This document shows, piece after piece, positions 28,301 through 39,789 of a stretch of 64,000 bases of DNA. The position numbers and the translations under genes were made by a program. The DNA is from Sindora glabra (lineage: Eukaryota > Streptophyta > Magnoliopsida > Fabales > Fabaceae), in assembly GCA_020226215.1 (NCBI GenBank), contig CM035229.1, positions 79,749,343-79,813,342 of the forward strand. Direction: 5' to 3'. Position 1 is the stretch's first letter; each line of letters begins with the position of its first letter. The notes under the pieces were generated by a model, which saw nothing but the letters and a program-made list of their open reading frames with translations, searched no databases and was not told the DNA's origin.

Positions 28301-30360
28301 AGAGTTTTAGTGTTGTTTAAGAGCTCAATCAATAATTTTGTATTAATCTTATTTTTTGTATATTATTTAATTATGTCAAATTTTTATAGTAAAAAGTGTT
28401 TTTTTCTTTAAATTTATATCTAAAAAGAAGTAAACATTTTTAATGGGATAACTGATAAATTATTTTATGAAAATATGAATGATATCAAGCTATGTAATAT
28501 ACGAATGAATGAAAAGATTAAATAGATGAATAATATGCATATTAATATAGTTCTCCAGAATAAAAAAATATAAAATCATGAGTTGTGAGTTAATTTAATT
28601 AATTTTTTATAAAAATATAAAATTATAATTTAATAAAAATAATGATGTAAAAATATTATATAAATAATTATAAAAAAATAACTAAAATTTATTAATATAT
28701 TAGAATAATATTAAAAATATAATAATTATTTTATTAATCATTTTTAAAATATTTAAAGTTGAATTAAATAAAAATAAAAAAATATTTCCTATAAAATATC
28801 ATATAAGAAATTACTTTTTATAAAAATTTAATTCTTTTATAAACTAATTCTAAAAAGTAGCAGTAGAGGACTATTTGTTCATCGCAAAGTATCAGTTTTT
28901 TCTTTTGGGGAATTGCAAAATATCTTTTAAACCTATATATAAATATTTTGCTCGTTGACTATGGCCTGGATGTACTATTAAAGTTTCATTAAAAAAATAA
29001 ATATTGGATCAATCTTTAATTAAGTCTCACAAAAATGTTACTTAGCAATTTTGTTAGCTGATCCCAAATAATCGTTTTTGGTCGGTTTCCAAAGGTTGAC
29101 TAGCGGGCGATGGTAGCTGTTGATGAGCCGGTAGACGCGCCCTGCTGTAAAACAGTAAGTTGCCGTTTTTGTTTTATATTTTCAAAAAAATGTATATTTT
29201 AAGAAATGTGTGATTCTTGAAAATTTAATTAATAGGGATATAATATTTTAATATTTGATTTATCATAAATTTATATTTTGTTCATATTTAATATTCTTGA
29301 AAATCTTGAAATTGTTTCAAAAATTTCCTTATCAAATTTTTTATTATAAAATATAATATAACAAATCATATTTTTATTTAAAATTATATAAATAATAAAA
29401 AATTTTAACACCTAATAATTTAAATTTCAATATTTAACATCTAAAAATTTATTAAATATATATATAAATATTTTATACTTTATTATATTTTAATATTTAA
29501 TGTATTATATTTTTATATGTTATACTTTATTGTATTTTAATATTTTATACTTTATTATTATAATTATTTGTAGTATTATTATTAGATCAATTTTTAAAAT
29601 GAATAAGCATAATTTATTTAAGTTATTAATATAATATTAAATAAACTTGTATTTCTTTTTTTATATAATTATAAATTTTCACAGTTCAATCATTTTTACA
29701 ATTATATTTTAAAATTGTATTAAATTTTATATTATAAGTTCTTCTTTAATATAAAAATATTATTAGTTTATATTTTTATATATAAATATTCTTTTTTAAA
29801 AAAATTTCAAAGTATGTTATATTATTTTTTAATGAAAAAACTCATATGTATATATAATTATATTAAAATAATCTTTCAAATATTATGAATAACAATAGAA
29901 AATAAATTATAATTAAAAAATAATATTATTGCATTTCTTAATAATAAAAAAATATTTTAAAAATAAAGGGATATTTATTTTTCAATTTAAATAAAAAATT
30001 ATTTAATAAAGTGATAAATAAGAAAAAAAATTAAATATGAGAATAATTTTATCTATTTATTTAGTATCAATATTCCCATCTAATGAGAATTTAAGATTCC
30101 CACCTCTCCCATAAAAATATTTAGAAAAAAGTTAAATAAAAAATATTCTAAAAAATGTGATATTTTCAAAAAAAAATTTCAAATTTTGAACTAAACTGAA
30201 ACATTATGCAAATCAAACGCTACCTAAAACATAATTAATTATGTGTATGTGTGTAGAAACGTAAATGCAGGTGCCATACTTACCAAAACAAGTTGGAAGA
30301 TACGCAGTTTATAATTAAAAATTAAATTGTAATGCATGAGATGAATGGGTACAATTTTTG
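25381..30360. other. Long AT-rich intergenic region
   Basis: I read this for coding motifs on both strands and found none. It is mostly homopolymer-rich AT sequence with A/T runs at 25478-25500 and 25884-25898. A slightly GC-richer patch at 29060-29160 has no recognisable content. There is no convincing terminal repeat, tRNA or rRNA. Confidence 0.5.
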
Positions 30361-31320
30361 TGGTCAATTAAATATTAATTGTTATATATAATTAAAATTG
30401 AAAAGAAGTTTATTTTACCATTTACTTAATTGAATTACTTGAAAAGTTAAAAAAAATATGCTTACTCCTTTTAAATTTATTTTCAAATTTTCACAATTAG
30501 ATTAGAACATATTTTTAAAATTAGAAGCATTTAGATAAATATTGATAAAACAAAATTAAGTTAATTAATTAAAAATGTTTTTGAATAATATTTATCAATT
30601 TATATAATTAACATAATCTATTTGAATGAGTTTAGTTTGAGCTAACCACCATTATGTTTCTCATATTCTTTTTTTTATGGTAATATACTCTCTTTTTGAA
30701 GATCAAATAAATTATGAGTTAAAAAATAAATGATTGTTTTCGGTCAACATTTTTTAATTCTTTTCAATGGAAGACCCATTTTATTTAAGGTTAAATAAAA
30801 TTAAAGTTCAAAATTGGATAATTATAATAATTTATTAATTAATTTGCATAAATTATGTAATTGTTTCTCTATTTATCAATTCTACTCTTATTTTTTTTAA
30901 AAAAATATTAATAAAAATATAAAAAAAATCTACATTTCAATTATTTATAGGTAAAAATGATTAATTTTAATCTCATATTTAAAATTGAACATGAACTCTC
31001 ACCCTTTATACTAGATAATTTTTCTCCAAACTAGGATAATATTTAATTTAATGTGTATTTTGATAAATCAATTGATAGTTAATAAAAATATAATTATTAA
31101 AATTATAAAAAATTGATAAATACATTTATACATATGGCTTATTATTATCATTATTAGTTAAGCAAATTACAGAAAAGAAGACTATGATATCAAAAAATAA
31201 TTAGCTAATAAACTAATAATTAAAGAGTGATAAAAGCAAATATTAATAAAAAGAACTTAACACATGAATTAAAACAAAATACAACATTCTTAAATAACAA
31301 AACTACTACTTTTGCAATTA
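30361..31320 (+). repeat. Diverged direct repeat, copy 1
   Basis: This aligns collinearly with 31745-32520. Shared landmarks include gagtttagtttgagcta (30629), the aattcttttcaatgg segment near 30757, ataatttattaattaattt near 30827 and acattcttaaataacaaaac near 31285. It carries about 170 bp near 30900-31070 that copy 2 lacks. No protein motif was seen. The function is unknown; it may be a decayed transposon. Confidence 0.65.
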
Positions 31321-31744
31321 TTTAAAATTAAATGGGAAAGAGATTTATAATTAAAAAAATTAGTATCTCTTTAATATTATGCACTTGAGAGAACCTTGAA
31401 TGACACACAACTTTCCTAGTAATAGAAATAAGAATGAGAGATGGTTTCAATGATAATGTAATGAAATTAGATATCTGATATTATATGTTTATTTAAGTGA
31501 TAAAGTAAATACATTAAAAGAATAAGAGAAAAATAGTGTAATAAAAACAAGAAGAAAATAAATACTTAGACCTTTAATGATCCAATAAAAGAAAATTATC
31601 TAAGCACATTTAAAATTATGATACAAAAAAGTTGTGAAATTTTTAAATTTATTACACATGCAAAGTAAATATATTAAACAAATGAGAGAAAAATATTGTA
31701 ATAGAAATAAAAGAAGCTAATAGAAAATTAATGTAATAGAAATA
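31321..31744. other. Spacer between the direct repeats, with its own internal repeat
   Basis: This contains two similar blocks, near 31500-31560 and 31665-31740, sharing words such as gagaaaaatattgtaatag and aagtaaatacatta. Nothing coding is seen. Confidence 0.45.
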
Positions 31745-32520
31745 AATATTAATTGTTGTGTAAAAGAAAAATAAAAAAAATCTATTTATATAATTGTATT
31801 ACCTTAAAAGTTTTGAAAAATATGTTTACTTCTTTCAACATTATTTTTAAATTCCCCCAATTAGTTTATAGTATATTTTCAAGACCCAAAGCATTTACAT
31901 AAATGTTGATAAAATAGAACAAAGTTAATTAATTACAAAATATTTAATGATATCTATCAATTTATATTATCAGCATAATGTGCTTAACTGAGTTTAGTTT
32001 GAACTATCAATTACTATATCGCTTATATTCATTTTTTTTTATAATATACCTCCTTTTCTAAGATTAAATAAAATTAGTAGTCAAAAGATAAACAATTATC
32101 TGTGGTCAAATTTCTTAAATTCTTTTCGATGGCAAGACCCTAGATCATCTTTGATTAAATGAAATTAAGGATCAAATGGCAGATAATTATTATAATTTAT
32201 TAATTAATTCATACAATTAAAGAGTTATTCTCTTATTTATCAATTCTAATCCTTATTTTTCTTAAAAAATAATATTAGTTGATAAGAATACAAATATTCA
32301 AATTATAAAAAATTGATAAGCACATCTCTATGTATGGCATATTATTATTATTAGTAGTAGTTAAGCTAATTATAGAAAAAAAAAACTACAATATCAAAGA
32401 ATACTTAGTCAACAAATTAATAATTGAAAAATGACAAAAATAAATGCTAATGAAAAAACTTAGCACATGAACTAAAATAAAAAATAACATTCTTAGATAA
32501 CAAAACTGCTACTAGTATAT
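31745..32520 (+). repeat. Diverged direct repeat, copy 2
   Basis: Partner of 30361-31320 in the same orientation, with landmarks gagtttagtttgaacta (near 31988), attcttttcgatggcaag (near 32117), ataatttattaattaattc (near 32193) and acattcttagataacaaaac (near 32487). The offset shrinks from about 1.37 kb to 1.2 kb along the pair because of the extra segment in copy 1. Confidence 0.65.
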
Positions 32521-33865
32521 TATTTTATCTTATATTATACTATTTAATAGCTCTTGTACTATATAACTTTTGATCTATTACTATATACAATGAAAATTTA
32601 TACAAACTTATTCTATCTTTTACTTATTATTATTTTACATAAAAATATATAAAATTAAAAAATAATTAATTTAATAAAAATATTCATGCTTGTAAAAAAT
32701 AAGAAAATTGTTACAAATAAATTTAAAGTATATAATTTTTTCAAAAATTTTTCAATAAATTTTTTTTTGAAAAATAGGATAATATATATAAATTGAATAC
32801 TTACACTGTAATAATAAATAACATGAAAAGCTTCACTAATGCACACATATGTATGTAAACATTACGTAAACATTGATATATATGTGTGTGTGTGTAAGGA
32901 TGTATATATAACAAATTAATAAAAAATTACAATAAATTAATTTATGAATATAAAATTTAATAAATACTATATGTAAAATCTTTTAAAAAATTATGAACTA
33001 GACAAAAATATCATAATGTATTATAATATTATCAAATAAAAATTTAAAAATATTAAATCATAATATAAATGCAAATGTGAAAGAATTTTTTAATTTAATT
33101 TTATAAAAATATATGTGAGAATAAGATAATTTTTAATTTTAATAATTTAAAATCTATTTTAATACTATCTTATTGGTCTTTATCCTCTTTCATAGGGAAT
33201 GAATAATCCTATACAAAATTGGAGTTTAATAGGAAATTTTTTAATAGAGTATATAATCTGTTTGAAATTATCAAACACTGTTTAAATCATGATTATATAA
33301 TTTATTTTATATTAATATATCTTATACAATATGTCAAATGTTTTAAACCTTTTTTAGAAAGATAATAAATCTTCCTTCTATTTTTTTTTTGGTAATCATA
33401 GGAGTGGTTAAACCACTAGACACACACATACAAAAATCAAAAATCAAATCCTGAATGCAACGGAAGATACAAAGCCTTCAATGAACATCGAATGCCACTT
33501 GAGTAAAAGACTCTTGACAAATATTCCTTCTATTTACTATAGCACATAATATACAAATATGTTAAAAAATAAAATCTTAAAATCATTTTAATTATAATTT
33601 GATAAATATTTTAAAATTTTAATATTTAATTTTATTTTGCTATAAAATATATATTTTAATATTAAATTTTATCTTTTAGTCCGTTAATATACAAACCAGC
33701 AAGAAGTTAGCAATTATCGCTTTTTGGGTTAAATTTACGGGTAATTTTGGCATTCGTCTTGCTTCCAGTGGGCCGCATGCATAATCCACAGCCCGTTATT
33801 GCTATGGGCCACATTAGTGGGTATTCCTGAAGAGAGCCCATATTCTTTAAACCAAACCCCGATCA
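32521..33865. other. AT-rich intergenic DNA
   Basis: No gene is seen. Short TG/TATA simple repeats lie near 32875-32910. The patch at 33395-33530 is less AT-rich but has no identifiable product. Confidence 0.45.
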
Positions 33866-33965
33866 GCTACATTTGGTTATAGTTAAAATTTTCCTTCTTT
33901 TTTTGGCAAATATTTTCCTTATTTTTCGTTGAAACAAATAATTGAGTAGTTTGATCTTTTGACAA

Positions 33966-34223
33966 TTAAACCTTAGTAAGATGATTCTCGATTGTTGATT
34001 TCTGGGGAAAATTACATGAAATGGAATGCCCGTTGACGAAGTTGCAGATCCAAAATGTTTTTCTGTTTTCTTGCAACCCATATCTGTAAGCCCAGCTTGT
34101 TGCAAAACCAATAGGTCCAGGAGCCTGCGCAGTTTTGAACAATGATTGTGACATCATCATTGTAGTTTGTACGTACTTGTTTACATCAAAAGAGAATTCT
34201 ACTGTACGTAACATTTTGGCCAT
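33966..34223 (-). CDS. Unassigned 85-codon open frame in a GC-richer patch (doubtful gene)
   Basis: The frame runs from ATG 34223 (ATGGCCAAAATG, a fair plant initiation context) to a stop at 33966. Its composition is richer and more protein-like than the surrounding AT-rich DNA (for example SLFKTAQAPGPIGF then FATSWAYRYG). I do not recognise the product, and no signal peptide or known motif is evident. An overlapping frame at 33863-34111 is equally plausible, and an intron acceptor-like TGCGCAG lies inside. It could be a small gene, an exon of a decayed gene, or chance. Confidence 0.2.
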   Translation of the reverse strand: MAKMLRTVEFSFDVNKYVQTTMMMSQSLFKTAQAPGPIGFATSWAYRYGLQENRKTFWICNFVNGHSISCNFPQKSTIENHLTKV

Positions 34224-36890
34224 GGATACTTTAACGGATAGTAATTATAATTATTTATTATTTATATTATTTTATATGGTTTACATTATTTATTATTTAA
34301 ATAAGATAATAAAATAAAAAATTTTATTCTACTTATTTTTTATATTTGTTAATTACACACTTTAACAAATTAAATATAATATTTTTTTCATTTTTGTTTC
34401 TTCAAAACAATTTACGCAATTTTTTTTAATTTACATTCTACCAAATGTTGGTTGGTTTGATATAAAAAATTATAAAAATTTAATTATTTAGTAATATTAA
34501 TATTATAATTTCATGTATTCTATTATTAATGAAAAAAATTTATATAAAAGATGTCATTTTATTTCATAAAAGTAAATATGATCATAAATTATTATTTTTA
34601 GTAAAATTAATGTAACAATTTTTAATAATATAAAAACACATGATAAATAATAGTGTAAAATTATTTTTTTATAACATCAATAAATCAATTTAAATTCTGG
34701 AAGCTAAAAATTAATTTACTAATTTTTTATTTTAACGTGTTGAAACAATGTAACAAAATTTTGTATTATCACTAATCATGTTATTGAAAACTCTACAATT
34801 TTTCTATATTTAATAAAATTTTTAGTTATTTTTTTAATGACTTAACTTCTTATTCATTAATAACGTTAAAAATATATCGCATGGTTAATGTAAAATTTTA
34901 TAAAAACAAGCTTAAAAAATAACTGAAATAGGGTAGAAAGTAAACTTGTGAGGATGAGCTCATTATATCCAACATTTGAAGCTTAATTGATAAGTCACTA
35001 AATTGAGATTAAATTTTACTTAAAATAATTATCAAAAAGTACATTTATGCTAATATATGACTTTATATAATCTTAATTTAATCAAATTTATTTTTTCTTA
35101 AATTTATATTTGTTTAAAAATGTTATATTTACATTTTAAATGATTATGATATTTATTAAAATTTGTTTAATAAATAAATAAATTTGAAACTAAAAAAAAT
35201 TAAAATAAAGTTTAATCATATCTCATTCATCATCTCATTACTATTAATAAATTATAAAGATATATTTTATTTTGATCTAATTAATACTAATTAACATATT
35301 TACAATTACTTTTATATACGACTAATGTATTTCACAAAATTAATCATGTTAATATAATATAATAATTATATGATTATTCATGATTATCTAATAAAATATA
35401 AAATAGGCAAAATTTTGATGTTTATAGAAATTAATTAAATTCAATTTTTATTAGTGTGTTGAATAAATTTTTTATATTGAATAAAATTTAAATTATATAC
35501 TAAAGAACTAAGTTAGATAGCTTTTTGGTGACATAAAAATAGTTACTTCTAATTTCTATTGAAAATATAATAAAAAAACAAATGATGCTACTTATGAAAC
35601 TTAAAAATATAATAATTATCACTTTTAAAAATAATAATTAATTATTTTATTTACTCTAAATATAATTTGTCTTTCTTTATTTGTTAAGAAGAAATGGAGG
35701 TTGGAGAAGGGCTCGTGTATAAAAAATAAAATAAAAAACTCCTTTACTAACTTTACTATTTTTAAAATTATTATAAAACTAACTATATTTATAAAAATAA
35801 TAAATATTTTATTTTATATTTAATAATATTTTAAGAAATTATATTTATATTTTTAAATTATATTAATATTTGATTCAAATATAACAAAAAATAAAATTTC
35901 TTTCTAATCTTTATAAGTGAAGCAAAGATTTAAATAAATAAATAACATATGATAAAAAAATGGAAAATTTTGTTAATGGTAAAACATTATAAGTATTTTT
36001 GTAATATATATAGTTGGCTAATTAAATAAATTATCAATTAAGTTGCTACAATCCTTGGATTTAGTGACCAAAAAATTAAATGATTCAAAATTTATCATTT
36101 ATTCAGTATCCATATTTCAACTTCTACTTTTTTAAGGATGAATTACATTAATTATAGGTTCTCCTTTGCAAAGATTGGTTGTCATTTTAAAAATCCTTTT
36201 AACAAGTAATAATTTTGATTGAATTAATATCTAATTAATTTTTTTATTTTTGTTTAAATTATAGAAAGAAAAGCATTAAAATTTGTTCTCATATTAATAT
36301 CAAATTTCTTTTCTTTTATCATCGTTATCTTTTTTCTAATAATATGATAATAGAAATTCTATTTTATTTTTTCCTTATATTGTCCTTTTCAGTTATTTAA
36401 CATGAAAAAGTAATTTTTTTTATAATCATCCAAATAAAAAATTATGTGTATATTTGATGCAATGATTAAAAATCACAATCAACAATTATAAGTTAAATAA
36501 TTGATTATTACTTTTTAAAAAATTTATGATAATCAATTATAGCCAATATTTTTAGTCAAAAAATATGATAAAATAATTTATTTTCTAATCGTGATTATAA
36601 AAAAAGAAATTTTAAATTCAATACATATACATATACTAATATTATTTTTCATGTTCTTTTACTTTCACTTCCCTTCTTCTAACAATATAATTTCTTAATT
36701 TTATATTCACACTAAACTCATTTTTTATCTTAAAATTGTGAATGGCTTTCAAGAGTTATAATTTTTTTCTGTAATTTTTTAAAATTATTGAATATGAAAA
36801 TAAATATAAATTATATTTTAATTATAAAAAATTGAACTTTCTTATTTATGAAAGATAATTAAAATAAATGAGAATATATACTAAATAATA
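34224..36890. other. Very AT-rich intergenic DNA
   Basis: I see only homopolymer and AT-rich sequence; no gene, RNA or bounded repeat was identified. Confidence 0.5.
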
Positions 36891-37021
36891 TGCATAAATT
36901 AAATAAAATATATTATTTATTTGAACTAGAATATGTATTTTATATATTTTTGTTGTTACAAATAATAATATCAAAAAGATTAAAAAAATAATGATTTTGA
37001 TATAATCGTATCTTATTATTT

Positions 37022-37690
37022 TTCTTAGTAATTTAACACTAATAAATAATTATTTTATACATCATCCATATAAGGATAGATTATATATAATTAATTATTA
37101 ACTAATGTTATCAAACATAAAATGGATTATATATAATTAATTATTTCTATCATTATACTAAACAAACCTTATGTGTGATCAATTATCATAATATGTTACC
37201 AAATATAAAATAAATCATATATAACTAATTATTTAAAATTTTATTATTAGTTTAACTCTCTCCGGTCTCAGCCATTTCCAAATAAAAAATATAAAAAACT
37301 TTTTACGTTATTTATAGAAAAAATGCAAAATTATTCTTTTACCTTATTTAACTAGTGACTATTCTCTATGTCATTTATAAACATCTCTAGCAAAAGCTAT
37401 ATTTAACTCTCAGCAAGAACTCATTTTTGGTGTGAACTAAACTATTCTTAAGTTAATTATAGCTCCTGTTAGAGATATCTATTACAATTTAAAAATCTTT
37501 CAATAATGAACTAGACTTGTTTTAGTACTGTAATAATACATTCTTATTTTTTTCTCTTTCTTTATTTTTGAATAATTTAATATTATAATGATTTTTTATA
37601 CATCATTTAATTAAAAACAACTTGTGTATAATTAATTATTAGAAGTTATTATCGAACATAAAATGTAAATTATATAATCAAATATTTAAA
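37022..37690 (+). repeat. Short diverged direct repeats around 37022-37240 and 37565-37690
   Basis: The motif tataattaattatt followed by gttatcaaacataaaatg occurs at 37085-37150 and, more diverged, at 37625-37690 with gttatcgaacataaaatg. A third partial copy at 37160-37240 reads atgttaccaaatataaaat. The blocks look like a roughly 80-130 bp unit copied locally. No coding sequence is present. Confidence 0.5.
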
Positions 37691-37740
37691 GTGTTAGTAT
37701 TAGTAATGAATTATATTTATAATTAATTATTCCATCCATA

Positions 37741-38990
37741 CACAACCCATCACTGCTACTAATGATGCCATGGTGCCGTCACAGTCACAATCGATTTAAT
37801 GTAGAAGCTGATATTGTTTTTGAAGTGAGAGGAGACTTTGTCACCCAGAGAGGACAAAATGCATCCACGGTTTCTGAATATATTTCCCTCTTTCCCCTTT
37901 AAAAAACTAAAGATTCCCACTTTTTCTTACTTTCGTCCGGCTGCATCGAACTAGCCCGAAGCATCGACGCAAATTGCATCCACGGTTCAAAGATATTAGC
38001 CGTATGTTACAAGCGTAAGATAAAAACAAGTAGAATATACTTCCTCCCCTTTTCTTACTCTCCCTTCTCATAAAAAGGAAAAAAAGAAGTACAAATTTTG
38101 AAGAGGTGTAAATATAAAATTTTTTATTTAAAATTATAAATTTGGGTAGAAAAAATAATAGGTCTCAAAATAAAATATATATATTTATCTCTTCAAAAAT
38201 AATAAAAAATACAAAAAAAGAAAAAAATCCGAATACAAACAAATAGGTCCAAAGAGCTAAAAAATAAACTAGTTATGATATTTAACTGCAGAAACTAGAA
38301 TCCTCGAATAATGTCCACCAGCCTACTCCCTATCTTTGTTTTCATTTCAAGCTGAATGAGGATTATTAATAGACATGTGGGTGTATATTCGATCCATCGG
38401 ATGTCCTCTTATTATGCATTTAAAATTATCAAATTCTGTAATCATTAATATCTTGAAAAATTCAAATAGCAGACTTTTGATTCACGCTGATTTCATAAAA
38501 ATTGACAAATTGATAATAGAATTACATTTATTTAGTGCTGTAGTGATTAAATCCTTCAAAAAAGAGGAGAGTTGCATAAAATGCATATACATTATGTACA
38601 TTAAGTCAATTAAAAAATACATCACTAAATAAAAAAGAAATAATTATTAAAATGTAATACAAAATAATATATTCATCTTTTTTTTTTGAGCGAGATTCTT
38701 AAATGCACTAAGTACACTTTAGTTATATGTGTTAAATTAATAAAAAAATACATTAATTAGAGGACAGCTAAGGGCAGCTAAGAATCTCGATTCTATTCAA
38801 TGATAGCTCATGGAATACGAATGCGTTGTGCGTACCGATCAACGAATGAAGGACTCTCTCAAGCATTTTTCATGTGATTCACTTTAAAGGGAAGCTACTT
38901 CAACTTTTGATGAATTATTTGGGGCCAGCTGTGTGATAATTCAGATAAGAAGTAATTCTTAAACAACTGGCCTTTGCATTGCATGTGGCT
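37741..38990. other. Intergenic, with a GC-richer patch at 37745-38000
   Basis: The patch contains a 12-bp word, gcatccacggtt, twice (37861-37872 and 37976-37987). No open frame or RNA gene was recognised. The patch could be the promoter or first exon of a decayed gene. The rest is AT-rich. Confidence 0.35.
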
Positions 38991-39224
38991 CTAGTTGTAT
39001 TCGATTAGAATAACAACAATGTTTTCTAGAATCAAATATTTTTAAAAATATAACTTTCAAGAATTTAATTATTGAAAATATATTATTTTTATATTTAATT
39101 CAATTAGAAATATTCTAAAAAATATTATATTATTATATTTTAATTATTTTTAAAAATATTATTTAATTACAAAAAGTATCCTTATTAAATATTAAATATT
39201 TACTAATAGGATCATTAATAATAG

Positions 39225-39625
39225 AGGGTAGCGACAATAATGACAACAATAATAACAAAAGATAATCATTTATGATAGATGGTAGTTGGTGATGATCTCA
39301 ATAATAAATGGAGATTAATTATAATCATTAAGAATAAGTGATGATCAGAGATAGGTGATGGCTGATAATAATCACAAAAAAATAAATAGTGGTTGACGAT
39401 AGTCACTAGAAATAGATAGTAGCTAGTAATAGTTATTGAGAATGTATGATAGTTGACGATGGTTACTAAAAATAGATAATGATTAATGATAGTTGCTAGT
39501 GATAAGTGATGGTTGGCGGTGGTCTGCTGTGATCATTGATAATGGGTAGTGATAGATCATGGTTGCTGATAATGGATAATGGTATATGGTAGTAATTAGT
39601 AATAAATAATGGTGAATGGCGATTG
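39225..39625. repeat. Degenerate minisatellite, ~30-31 bp period
   Basis: The unit is roughly ggttgacgatagtcactaga plus aatagatagt, repeated about a dozen times with substitutions. The AT-rich sequence just to its left (39095-39190) and the gata-type repeats also occur next to both CACTA right ends (50113-50323 and 54033-54255), so the minisatellite belongs to a dispersed repeat family. No coding potential. Confidence 0.75.
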
Positions 39626-39789
39626 CATTGTGCATAAAAATTTCATTTTAGTGCATAGTAATAAAATTTTAAATTGAAACATAAAATACAATATTTGAAA
39701 TTGAGTCAAACAACATGCAATCATATTATCATAAAGTGATATTAAAATAAATCTAAGTCATTAAGTAGTTTGTATTTTGTAAAGGAAGC

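Noticed and set aside
26000..39000. Search for tRNA, rRNA, CRISPR-like or phage-like structures
   Set aside because: None seen; the short direct repeats here lack regular spacing and the DNA is plant nuclear in character.
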